NCBI GenBank assembly: GCA_013813615.1
Contig: JACCRJ010000522.1
Coordinates: forward strand, 1 to 7,264
DNA from: Lautropia sp.
Lineage (GTDB): Bacteria; Pseudomonadota; Gammaproteobacteria; Burkholderiales; Burkholderiaceae_E
DNA length: 7,264 nt
Direction: 5' to 3'
The notes below the pieces were generated by a model. It did no database searches and had not been told where the DNA came from. It worked only from the letters and a program-made list of their open reading frames with translations. Shown piece by piece: positions 1-6,225 of this stretch. The translations under genes were made by a program, and so were the position numbers. Each line of letters starts with the position of its first letter. The first letter of the stretch is position 1.

Positions 1-335
1 ACTACCGCGTCACCACGCTGTTCGACGTGCCGCCCGAAGCGTTCGATCCGCCGCCCAAGGTCGAGTCGAGCGTGATCCGCATGCTGCCGCGCCATGCACC
101 GCTGACGCAGGAGCTCGGACGCCTGCAGGCGCTGCTTTCGGTTGCCTTCTCGCAGCGACGCAAGATGATCAGGAACACCATCGGCAAGTGGCTCAAGCTG
201 CAGCATCCTGCCCTCGACGTGGCCGCAGCGGCCGAGCGCGAGCCGCTGCTGCAGCCCTTCGCGGAGCCGACGCGCCGGGCGGAAGAGATCCCCGTGGCCA
301 GCTGGTGCGCGCTGGCGGATCTGCTCGGTAGATGA
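1..335 (+). CDS. rsmA: RsmA (KsgA), 16S rRNA dimethyladenosine transferase, C-terminal part
   Basis: This is the last ~110 residues of a protein whose 5' end lies left of the window; the reading frame begins at base 3 and ends in TGA at 333-335. The family uses S-adenosylmethionine to dimethylate two adjacent adenines near the 3' end of 16S rRNA (A1518 and A1519 in E. coli), a late step in 30S subunit assembly. Two family blocks are visible: LFDVPPEAFDPPPKVESSV, where the catalytic domain runs into the C-terminal domain, and AFSQRRKMIRNTIGKW in the small helical C-terminal domain. The SAM-binding half is not in the window. The GTG at 27 is internal, because the family match continues upstream of it. 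The gene converges on gloA, and its stop codon abuts a GC-rich hairpin repeat. Identification is firm; the gene is simply cut by the window edge. Confidence 0.95.
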   Translation, partial: YRVTTLFDVPPEAFDPPPKVESSVIRMLPRHAPLTQELGRLQALLSVAFSQRRKMIRNTIGKWLKLQHPALDVAAAAEREPLLQPFAEPTRRAEEIPVASWCALADLLGR

Positions 336-512
336 CGCCCCCGAAGCGCCTCCGGCGCTCCCCCCGCTGGGGGCGCAGCCAGCGGCCCGGCACATCTGCG
401 ACCGCCGCATTAATTCAACGCCAGCCCAGCTGTCGCCGCGGATCTGGCTTCGCCAAGCCGCTGGCTGCACCCCCCGGTGGGGGGGAGGCGCCAAAGGCGC
501 ATCGGGGGCGTC
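334..512. repeat. Paired inverted copies of a GC-rich hairpin repeat between convergent genes
   Basis: Two diverged copies of one element face each other: the left at about 334-391, the right, read on the minus strand, at about 512-452. Both begin GACGCCCCCGA and share, in order, a GCGCC/GGCGC stem, a C-run/G-run stem and the block GCAGCCAGCGG. The left copy contains GCGCC-TCC-GGCGC (346-358) and CCCCCC-GCT-GGGGG (360-373). The right contains GCGCC-TTT-GGCGC (500-488) and a seven-C/six-G stem with loop ACC (485-470). The right copy also carries a short TGGC-TTC-GCCA hairpin (445-455) with no clear left counterpart. The centre, about 392-444, shows nothing I recognise. The whole could fold as one long hairpin or as a row of short ones. 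From memory it resembles a repeat common between genes in Burkholderiales; that likeness was not searched. Confidence 0.85.
336..511. terminator. Possible bidirectional transcription terminator between rsmA and gloA
   Basis: The 176 bases between the convergent stop codons of rsmA and gloA consist mostly of strong GC-rich hairpins. Their place and symmetry suit a terminator or transcript-end stabiliser serving both genes. None of the stems is followed by a run of T on either strand, so this is not a classical intrinsic terminator. Rho-dependent ending or RNA 3'-end protection is as likely. The role is inferred from position and structure only. Confidence 0.4.
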
Positions 513-892
513 TACCTCTCTATCAGCTCGATCTTGTACCCGTCCGGATCAGCCACGAACGCGATCACCGTATCGCCGCCCTTGACCGGCCCGGCTGGCC
601 GGATGACGGCGCCGCCAGCTGCCTTGATCCGATCGCAAGCCGCGTACGCATCGTCGACTTCGATCGCGATATGGCCGTAGGCGGTGCCTAGGTCGTACTG
701 CTCGACGCCGTGGTTGAAGGTCAGCTCGAGGACCGCATTCTCCGATTCGGGACCGTAACCGACGAAGGCCAGCGAGTATTCCTGGTCCGGCCGGTCAGTG
801 GTCCTCAGCAGCGACATGCCGAGTATGCCGGTGTAGAAATCGATCGATCGCTGCAGGTTGCCGACGCGCAGCATCGTGTGGAGGATTTTCAT
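512..892 (-). CDS. gloA: Lactoylglutathione lyase (glyoxalase I), Ni-dependent type
   Basis: This 126-residue protein converts the hemithioacetal of methylglyoxal and glutathione to S-D-lactoylglutathione in the cytoplasm, the first step of methylglyoxal detoxification. It aligns almost without gaps with E. coli GloA (135 residues) as I remember it. All four metal ligands are present: His5, Glu56, His74 and Glu122. Family blocks include [16 protein letters not shown] at the start, [22 protein letters not shown], and [20 protein letters not shown] near the end. Its short length and lack of the insertions found in Zn-type enzymes fit the bacterial Ni/Co class. The ATG lies 10 bases after the stop of the metallopeptidase gene, with only a weak GGAA ahead of it, so translation may be coupled. 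It is the last gene of the minus-strand series; its TAG stop touches the inverted repeat shared with rsmA. Nothing in it looks damaged. Confidence 0.97.
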   Translation of the reverse strand: MKILHTMLRVGNLQRSIDFYTGILGMSLLRTTDRPDQEYSLAFVGYGPESENAVLELTFNHGVEQYDLGTAYGHIAIEVDDAYAACDRIKAAGGAVIRPAGPVKGGDTVIAFVADPDGYKIELIER

Positions 893-902
893 GGGGTTCC
901 GG

Positions 903-1703
903 TCAGGTGGGCAGCAACCCGTCGGGATAGCGGCGGAGCTCGTCGCGCACGCCCTGATGTCCGGGCAGCAACCGCTCCACCGTCGCCCAGAAGCGCGGGC
1001 CGTGATTGAGTTCTTTCAGGTGCGCAATTTCATGCGCAACCACATAGTCGATGATGTGCAGCGGGAAGTGGATCAGCCGCCAGCTGAGCAGGATCTTGCC
1101 TTCGGGGCTGCAACTGCCCCAGCGGGTGCGCGCCGAACTGAGTGCCCATTCGCTGGGGCCGCGGCCGAGCCGGCGCGCGAACGGCACCATCCGTTCGGCG
1201 AAGAGGGCACGCGCCTGCTGCTTCATCCAGTCCGTCACCTTGCGCTCCACCCATAGGGGATCCTCCACGCCCGGGCCGGCAATCCACAGTTCATCCTCCG
1301 CGAGCATGTAATGCGTGCGGCGATAGCGGTCGGTGTAAGGGTTGGTGCGCAGGGTGAGCCGCTTGCCCAGATAACGGATGTGGCCACCGTCGCAGTAGCG
1401 GGGCGCGGCCTTCGCACGGGCGCGTTCATAGGCGCGCCACTCTGCCTGCTTGCTGAGGATCCACTGGTGCTTCTCGAGGATGGACGACTCGATCTCGCGC
1501 AGCGGGACCCAGGCGGGGGCGGTGATGGTCAGGCCCTTGCCGTCGATCTGGAAACCGATGGTCCGGCGCGACGACCGCCGCAGGTTGTACGGCAGCTCGT
1601 GCGGCATCGAGCCGCGCTGGATGAGGAGGAAACGTGGTCGCTCCGCCCTGGGCCGAGAGCGAAGAAGGGGGATCCGTGCGGATTTGCGCGTCTGTCGTTT
1701 CAT
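903..1703 (-). CDS. YgjP/DUF45-type (M48-like) predicted zinc metallopeptidase
   Basis: This 266-residue protein carries a gluzincin-type metal site, [12 protein letters not shown] at about 224-235: His224 and His228 with Glu225 between them, and His234 as probable third zinc ligand. It is preceded by the family block [19 protein letters not shown] (192-210) and an IDYVVAHE strand-helix. The N-terminal half contains [18 protein letters not shown] (about 46-63), typical of YgjP-like proteins, which are related to the SprT/WSS1 group. No signal peptide or membrane segment is seen, so it is probably cytoplasmic. The substrate is unknown, and no function beyond likely peptidase can be claimed. 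The ATG at 1703 keeps a very basic N-terminus and agrees with longer betaproteobacterial relatives; an internal ATG at 1607 is the alternative. It begins 23 bases after plsC without a strong Shine-Dalgarno. Confidence 0.88.
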   Translation of the reverse strand: MKRQTRKSARIPLLRSRPRAERPRFLLIQRGSMPHELPYNLRRSSRRTIGFQIDGKGLTITAPAWVPLREIESSILEKHQWILSKQAEWRAYERARAKAAPRYCDGGHIRYLGKRLTLRTNPYTDRYRRTHYMLAEDELWIAGPGVEDPLWVERKVTDWMKQQARALFAERMVPFARRLGRGPSEWALSSARTRWGSCSPEGKILLSWRLIHFPLHIIDYVVAHEIAHLKELNHGPRFWATVERLLPGHQGVRDELRRYPDGLLPT

Positions 1704-1726
1704 GGGGTCTCGTGCCGAAGTCCCCG

Positions 1727-2488
1727 TCAGCCCGAGACCTCATGTGCATCAATCGAACTCCTGAGATTACCGTAATCCGAGGGACTGATCCTGCGCATTT
1801 CGCTCTCGATCCAGGTCTCGACCTCCCGTGTCAGCTGCTCCGGCGTCTTTCCGGCACTTTCAATGGGTTTGCCAATGGAAACGGTTATCAACCCTGGGTG
1901 TTTGATTAATTTTTTCTTTGGCCAGAGTCGTCCAGCGTTGATTGCCATCGGCACGACCGGCGTGCCGGTCCGGATCGCCAGCCGCGCGCCGCCGGTCTTG
2001 TACTTGCCGTTGACGCCAGCCGGAAAGCGCGTGCCCTCCGGAAAGATGATGACCCAGCGGCCACTCGCCAACTGGGCCTCGCCCTGACTGACCACCGAAT
2101 CGAAGGCGGTGCGGCTCTGTGAGCGGTCGATGTGGATCATCTTCAGCAAGGCCATGCCCCAGCCGAAGAACGGCACGTACAGCAACTCCCGCTTGAAGAC
2201 GAAGCAGAGGTCGCGGGGCATCGCCCAGATCAGGTAGAACGTCTCCCAGGTCGACTGGTGCTTCGGCAGCAGGATCGCCGGGCCGTCCGGCAGGTTCTCG
2301 GTGCCGACGACCTCCCAGCGCAAGTCGCAGATCCAGCGACCTGCCCAGGTCATGGCGCGCGGCCATTGCACCGTCACCCGGTAGCGGGTGGCCAACGGCA
2401 GCGGGGCGCAGGCGAGGCAGACGAAGGCCCACGGAATGACCGTGACCAGCTGCACCAGCAGATAGATCACCGAGCGGAGGGCGGCCAT
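1727..2488 (-). CDS. plsC: 1-acyl-sn-glycerol-3-phosphate acyltransferase (PlsC family)
   Basis: This 253-residue inner-membrane enzyme is predicted to acylate lysophosphatidic acid at sn-2, giving phosphatidic acid for phospholipid synthesis. A hydrophobic segment at about 5-35 anchors the N-terminus. The acyltransferase motifs follow in order: KHQSTWET (76-83), KMIHIDR (116-122), FPEGTR (149-154) and VVPMAIN (178-184). Motif I reads H-x4-E rather than the usual H-x4-D, with His77 and Glu82. An in-frame TTG at 2524 would add 12 residues, but they overlap gmhB and sit before the hydrophobic segment. The ATG at 2488, seven bases after the gmhB stop, is therefore chosen. Codons for about residues 185-215 are AT-rich and include TTA, ATA and runs of AAA, unlike the rest of the gene. 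A cluster KKKLIK (191-196) may lie against the membrane. The family is certain; the acyl donor and exact acceptor are inferred. Confidence 0.92.
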   Translation of the reverse strand: MAALRSVIYLLVQLVTVIPWAFVCLACAPLPLATRYRVTVQWPRAMTWAGRWICDLRWEVVGTENLPDGPAILLPKHQSTWETFYLIWAMPRDLCFVFKRELLYVPFFGWGMALLKMIHIDRSQSRTAFDSVVSQGEAQLASGRWVIIFPEGTRFPAGVNGKYKTGGARLAIRTGTPVVPMAINAGRLWPKKKLIKHPGLITVSIGKPIESAGKTPEQLTREVETWIESEMRRISPSDYGNLRSSIDAHEVSG

Positions 2489-2495
2489 CAGGATC

Positions 2496-3062
2496 TCATG
2501 TCGCGGCCGCAGGCTCGTCGCCAACGGGCGTGGACAGCAACTGGTCCGCGACGCCGGAGAGATCGTCGCAGACGCCCACGTGCGGCGGCAACTGGCCGCC
2601 GTCGAGCATAGCCTGGCCGTGGCCGCTGCGCACCAGCCAGGTTCGGCAGCCCGCTGCGAGGCCGGCGTGGACGTCGGCCGGCGTGTCGCCGACCATGGTG
2701 GTCCGGGCCGGTACAGCGCCGAACCGGTCCATCAGCTCCAGCAGCATGCCGGGCCGGGGCTTGCGGCAGCTGCAGTCCTGCTCGGGGCTGTGTGGGCAGA
2801 TTGCGACCGCGTCGATCTTGCCGCCGGCGGCTTCCACCATCCGGCACATGCGCTGGTGGATGGCGTTCAGCATGGCCATGTCGAAGAGGCCGCGGGAGAG
2901 CGCTGCCTGATTGGTGGCCACCGCGACCCGGAAGCCGCCGTGGTGCAGCCGCGCTACCGCATCGAGGCTGCCGGGCAGCGGCTCCCACTGCTCCGGCTTG
3001 AGCACGTAGCCCTCGACCACGCGGTTGAGGACGCCTTCCCGGTCGAGGATGACGAGCTTCAC
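2496..3062 (-). CDS. gmhB: GmhB-like D-glycero-D-manno-heptose 1,7-bisphosphate 7-phosphatase
   Basis: This 188-residue cytoplasmic HAD-superfamily phosphatase is expected to remove the 7-phosphate of heptose 1,7-bisphosphate on the way to ADP-heptose for LPS inner core. Motif I is ILDREGVLN: Asp7 is the nucleophile, but the usual second Asp, the general acid/base, is Glu9 (codon GAA). Motif II is VATNQ with Thr50. The zinc loop CPH...CSC gives Cys89, His91, Cys97 and Cys99, followed by RKPRPGM with Lys101 as motif III. Motif IV is VGDTPAD with Asp126 and Asp130. The loop after motif II reads TNQAALSRG where relatives commonly have TNQSGIxRG. The start is GTG, supported by GGAG six bases upstream. 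The gene lies 25 bases after glyS and seven before plsC. The zinc loop supports GmhB over other HAD enzymes, but the two changes leave specificity and activity less certain. Confidence 0.87.
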   Translation of the reverse strand: MKLVILDREGVLNRVVEGYVLKPEQWEPLPGSLDAVARLHHGGFRVAVATNQAALSRGLFDMAMLNAIHQRMCRMVEAAGGKIDAVAICPHSPEQDCSCRKPRPGMLLELMDRFGAVPARTTMVGDTPADVHAGLAAGCRTWLVRSGHGQAMLDGGQLPPHVGVCDDLSGVADQLLSTPVGDEPAAAT

Positions 3063-3068
3063 CCGCGG

Positions 3069-3072
3069 CTCC
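3069..3072 (-). promoter_or_regulatory. Ribosome binding site of gmhB
   Basis: GGAG on the minus strand lies six bases before the GTG at 3062, within the 25-base gap after glyS. It is among the better Shine-Dalgarno signals in the series and is what decides the GTG start of gmhB. Confidence 0.65.
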
Positions 3073-3087
3073 GGCGGCCAGTCGATG

Positions 3088-5238
3088 TCATAGCTGCGAG
3101 AGGTCCGCGACCCGGTTCATCAGGTGGCGAAGTTCCCGCAGCAGCACGAGCCGGTTCACCTTCAGGTGCGGCTGCGGCGCGTTCACCATCACCTTGTCGA
3201 AGAAGGCATCCACCGGCGCACGCAAGCCGGCGAGCGCCTCGAGCGCCTGAGTGAAATCGAGCTGCGCCAGATGGCTGTGGACCACGGGGCGGACCGCCAG
3301 CAGCGCCTCGAACAAGGCGGCTTCGGCGGGTTCGGCCAGCAGGTCGCGCCGAACCTGGGTGCCGTCGGCACCGTCCGGTTCCGGCTGTTCCGGCTGTTCC
3401 GGCTGTTCCAGCTGCTGCGACTTGCGCAGGATGTTGGCGATGCGCTTGTTGGCGGCCGCCAGGGCTTCGAATTCCGGTAGTCGCCGAAACTCCGCCAGCG
3501 CCACCAGCCGGTTCTCGATCCGGTCCAGCCGTTGCGCATCGACTGCCAGGGCTGCCTCGATGTCTGCAGCCTCGAAGCCGCGGTCACGCAGGTAGCCGCG
3601 CAGGCGCTCGCAGATGAAGGCGTGCAGGCCGCTCACGTCGCAGTCGAACCGGGGCAGGGCCAGCAACGGCCGGCAGGCGTGCTCGATCAGCCCGGAAAGC
3701 TCGAGCGGCAGCGACTGCTCCACCAGCATGCGGACGACGCCCAGCGCCTGGCGCCGCAGCGCGAACGGATCCTTCTCGCCGGTCGGGCGCTGGCCGATGC
3801 CCCAGATGCCGGCAAGCGTCTCGAGCTTGTCCGCGAGCGCGAGGCAGGTGCCGGCAGGACTTTCCGCCAGGGCATCGCCGGCAAAGCGGGGCAGGTATTG
3901 CTCCGCGATCGCCTGGGCCACTGCCGGCGGCTCACCGTCGTGCCGCGCGTAGTAGCGCCCCATGATGCCCTGCAGCTCCGGGAATTCGCCCACCATGCCG
4001 GTGAGCAGGTCCGCCTTCGCGAGCAAAGCGGCACGCTTGACTGCTGCCGGATCCTGTCCGAGCAGTTGCGCAACCTGGCCGGCTAGTGCGCAGACCCGCT
4101 GCGAACGATCCGCCTGGCTGCCGAGCCCGGCGTGGTAGACGACGTCGCCCAGCCGCTCGACCCGGTCCGCCAGGCGCGTCTTGCGATCCTGGTCGAAGAA
4201 GAAGCGAGCGTCGGCGAGGCGCGGCCTCACCACCCGTTCGTTGCCATCGATGATGGCGCAAGGATCCTCGATGGCCGTGTTGGAGACGATCAGGAAGGAC
4301 GACAGCAGCCCGCCCTCGGGGTCGAAGAGCGGGAAGTACTTCTGGTTGGTGCGCATCGTCAGGATGAGGCATTCCTGCGGCACCTCCAGGTAGACGTCCT
4401 CGAAGCGCCCGACGTAGACGGCCGGCCATTCCACCAGCGCGGTGACTTCGTCCAGCAATGCCTCGACCTGCGCCTCGTCCGTCGGCGTGACCGCCATCGA
4501 GGCGCCGAGTTCGCTGCTGCGCGCCATCAGGGCGTCGGCAATCAGGCTGCGCCGGGCGGCGAAGGAGGAGACGACATGGCCGGCGTCACGCAGCTGTCGC
4601 TCGTAGCTGGTCGCGGACTCGATGCGGATCGTGCCGCTCGACTGAAAGCGATGGCCTTGCGTGACCCGATCGGCTGCGAGGCCGAGCACCCGGCAGGGCA
4701 GAACCTGCTCGCCGTGGAGCACCGTCAGGCGGTGGGCCGGCCGCACGAAGCTCACCGTGGTGACGCCATCCGCCAGCTGGTAGTTCATGAGCCTCGGTGT
4801 CGGCAGGGCATTCAGCGCCTGCTCCAGTACCGGCTGGATGACGTCGGCAAGCGCAAGCCCGTCGGCGACCGGGTGGTAGTAGAAGCACTCCTGCTTCCCG
4901 TCGGAGGCTCGGGTCAGGGCGGCGATGGCGGCGCCCTGCTTTTCAGCCCATTTCTTCAGGGCCATCGTTGGCTGGCCCTGCGCGTCCAGCGCGACTGCAA
5001 CCGACGGCCCCTTGAGCTGCAGCTTTCGCGCCGGCGCAGTGGCAAGCACCTGCGGCAGCACCACCGCGAGGCGGCGCGGCGTGCAGTGGACCTGCGCCGG
5101 CTGTGCGTGCTGAGCCCCGATGAGGCCGTGAGCCTGGAGCTGCGCGGCGATCGAGCCGCTGAACGCCGTCGCCAGTTTGTGCAGGGCGCGCGGCGGCAGT
5201 TCCTCGGTGAACAATTCGACGAGCAGCGGCGCCGTCAT
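3088..5238 (-). CDS. glyS: Glycyl-tRNA synthetase beta subunit
   Basis: This 716-residue subunit pairs with GlyQ in the bacterial alpha2beta2 glycyl-tRNA synthetase and binds tRNA-Gly; the alpha subunit carries the activation site. The N-terminus [15 protein letters not shown] is the family signature. The B3/B4-like region follows, then the HD-type domain with [20 protein letters not shown] and YYARHDGE (about 405-433), and last the anticodon-binding region ending in [18 protein letters not shown] and VADLSQL. It is a little longer than E. coli GlyS (about 689). Part of the excess is a linker after [12 protein letters not shown] that contains the tandem repeat [12 protein letters not shown] (609-620). 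The ATG overlaps the glyQ stop in ATGA, implying translational coupling that would keep the subunits in balance. A GAGTGAG sequence just upstream may serve as Shine-Dalgarno. The frame is intact throughout. Confidence 0.98.
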   Translation of the reverse strand: MTAPLLVELFTEELPPRALHKLATAFSGSIAAQLQAHGLIGAQHAQPAQVHCTPRRLAVVLPQVLATAPARKLQLKGPSVAVALDAQGQPTMALKKWAEKQGAAIAALTRASDGKQECFYYHPVADGLALADVIQPVLEQALNALPTPRLMNYQLADGVTTVSFVRPAHRLTVLHGEQVLPCRVLGLAADRVTQGHRFQSSGTIRIESATSYERQLRDAGHVVSSFAARRSLIADALMARSSELGASMAVTPTDEAQVEALLDEVTALVEWPAVYVGRFEDVYLEVPQECLILTMRTNQKYFPLFDPEGGLLSSFLIVSNTAIEDPCAIIDGNERVVRPRLADARFFFDQDRKTRLADRVERLGDVVYHAGLGSQADRSQRVCALAGQVAQLLGQDPAAVKRAALLAKADLLTGMVGEFPELQGIMGRYYARHDGEPPAVAQAIAEQYLPRFAGDALAESPAGTCLALADKLETLAGIWGIGQRPTGEKDPFALRRQALGVVRMLVEQSLPLELSGLIEHACRPLLALPRFDCDVSGLHAFICERLRGYLRDRGFEAADIEAALAVDAQRLDRIENRLVALAEFRRLPEFEALAAANKRIANILRKSQQLEQPEQPEQPEPDGADGTQVRRDLLAEPAEAALFEALLAVRPVVHSHLAQLDFTQALEALAGLRAPVDAFFDKVMVNAPQPHLKVNRLVLLRELRHLMNRVADLSQL
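3379..3414. repeat. In-frame 9-base tandem repeat within glyS
   Basis: Four head-to-tail units of TTCCGGCTG read on the plus strand; the last unit carries one change (TTCCAGCTG). On the coding strand each unit is CAGCCGGAA, encoding Gln-Pro-Glu, so residues 609-620 of GlyS read [12 protein letters not shown]. The unit is a multiple of three, so gain or loss of copies would not break the frame. The repeat sits in a linker between conserved blocks of the C-terminal domain. Confidence 0.95.
5235..5238 (-). other. ATGA stop-start overlap of glyQ and glyS
   Basis: The glyS ATG (5238-5236) and the glyQ TGA (5237-5235) share two bases. This is the usual sign of termination-reinitiation coupling and suits two subunits of one complex that are needed in equal amounts. 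Confidence 0.9.
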
Positions 5239-6137
5239 CTCCGCTCACTCAACGCGGCGAGGCCCTGTGGGGAAATCATCGGAAAGCCGAGCCGCTCGCG
5301 AGAATCGTAATAGGCCTGTGCGACCGCCCGGGACAGCGCCCGCACCCGCCCGATATAGGCGGCCCGTTCGGTCACCGAGATGGCGCCGCGAGCATCCAGC
5401 AGGTTGAAGCCGTGCGAGCACTTCATGACCATCTCGTAGGCGGGCAGCGCCAGCTGCGCCGCGATCAGGCGCTGCGCCTCTCGCTCGTGATCGTTGAAGT
5501 GGGCAAACAGCATCCCCGCGTCGGCGTATTCGAAGTTGTAGGTCGACTGTTCCACTTCGTTCTGGTGGAACACGTCGCGGTAGCTGATGCCTGGAGCCCA
5601 TTGCAGGTCGAAGATGCTCTCGACCTTCTGCAGGTACATCGACAGGCGCTCGAGGCCGTAGGTGATCTCCCCAGTGGTCGGCAGGCACTTGAGCGAGCCG
5701 ACCTCCTGGAAATAGGTGAACTGCGTGACTTCCATGCCGTTGAGCCAGACCTCCCAGCCCAGGCCCCATGCGCCCAGCGTGGGCGACTCCCAGTCGTCCT
5801 CGACAAAACGGATGTCGTTCTGCAACGGGTCGATGCCGAGCGTGCGCAGCGAGTCCAGGTAGAGATCGAGGATGCCCGGCGGTGACGGCTTCAGCACCAC
5901 CTGGTACTGGTAGTAGTGCTGCAGGCGGTTCGGGTTTTCGCCGTAGCGCCCGTCCTTTGGCCGGCGCGACGGCTGCACATAGGCTGCGCGCCACGGCTCA
6001 GGGCCGATCGACCGCAGGAAGGTCGCCGTGTGGAAGGTGCCGGCGCCGACCTCCATGTCGTAGGGCTGCAGCAGGGCGCAGCCCTGCTTGTCCCAGTAGT
6101 CCTGCAGGCGCAGGATGATCTGTTGGAAAGTCAGCAT
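5235..6137 (-). CDS. glyQ: Glycyl-tRNA synthetase alpha subunit
   Basis: This 300-residue class II synthetase subunit forms glycyl-adenylate and, with GlyS, charges tRNA-Gly in the cytoplasm; E. coli GlyQ has 303 residues. The family blocks are all present: [20 protein letters not shown] (11-30), [19 protein letters not shown] (55-73, the class II motif 2 region), [19 protein letters not shown] (122-140), and [13 protein letters not shown] (156-168, motif 3). Later blocks are [17 protein letters not shown] (190-206) and [19 protein letters not shown] (244-262). The ATG at 6137 gives the standard start [15 protein letters not shown]. The bases before it are pyrimidine-rich and contain no Shine-Dalgarno. 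It lies 62 bases after lnt, where a TAAAAT hexamer suggests a promoter of its own. It overlaps glyS by four bases. Identification is certain. Confidence 0.98.
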   Translation of the reverse strand: MLTFQQIILRLQDYWDKQGCALLQPYDMEVGAGTFHTATFLRSIGPEPWRAAYVQPSRRPKDGRYGENPNRLQHYYQYQVVLKPSPPGILDLYLDSLRTLGIDPLQNDIRFVEDDWESPTLGAWGLGWEVWLNGMEVTQFTYFQEVGSLKCLPTTGEITYGLERLSMYLQKVESIFDLQWAPGISYRDVFHQNEVEQSTYNFEYADAGMLFAHFNDHEREAQRLIAAQLALPAYEMVMKCSHGFNLLDARGAISVTERAAYIGRVRALSRAVAQAYYDSRERLGFPMISPQGLAALSERR

Positions 6138-6225
6138 TTGGGGGAGAGGGCGGTGGCGGTCGCCGGGCGGACGACCCGCTTTCAGGTCAACGGGCGATTT
6201 TAGCGGGTTTGCCGCAGGGCGCCTC
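6138..6225 (-). promoter_or_regulatory. Possible promoter and leader of glyQ
   Basis: On the minus strand TAAAAT (6202-6197) matches the sigma-70 -10 hexamer at five of six positions and overlaps the lnt stop codon. Seventeen bases upstream lies GAGGCG (6225-6220), a poor -35. Transcription starting near 6190 would give a leader of about 53 bases. That leader contains GGTCG...CGACC, a five-base stem with a nine-base loop, and ends in a C/T-rich run (CCGCCCTCTCCCCCAA) right before the ATG. This is a guess from one hexamer and the spacing; glyQ may equally be read through from lnt. Confidence 0.3.

Noticed and set aside
332..691. A plus-strand open frame running through the intergenic repeat into gloA
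   Set aside because: It is made of the hairpin repeat plus the reverse of gloA; the composition is low complexity and there is no family match.
1605..1607. A shorter start (ATG at 1607) for the YgjP-like metallopeptidase
   Set aside because: It would remove the FLLIQRG stretch that longer relatives seem to share, and no Shine-Dalgarno favours it. It remains possible but second choice.
2489..2524. A longer plsC start at a TTG at 2524
   Set aside because: It would overlap gmhB by 29 bases and add a polar stretch before the N-terminal hydrophobic segment. The ATG at 2488 fits the family and the spacing better.
3379..3414. The glyS tandem repeat as a CRISPR or mobile element remnant
   Set aside because: The units are nine bases long with no spacers and keep the glyS frame; it is a coding minisatellite.
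4132..5310. A 392-codon open frame on the plus strand opposite glyS
   Set aside because: It lies antisense to an unmistakable, intact glyS. Long antisense frames are expected in GC-rich genes, and the translation shows no domain I recognise.
6012..6048. Phe35 in Gly[11 protein letters not shown] where E. coli has Ser
   Set aside because: The Phe version is, to my memory, the normal form in Pseudomonas and several other proteobacteria.
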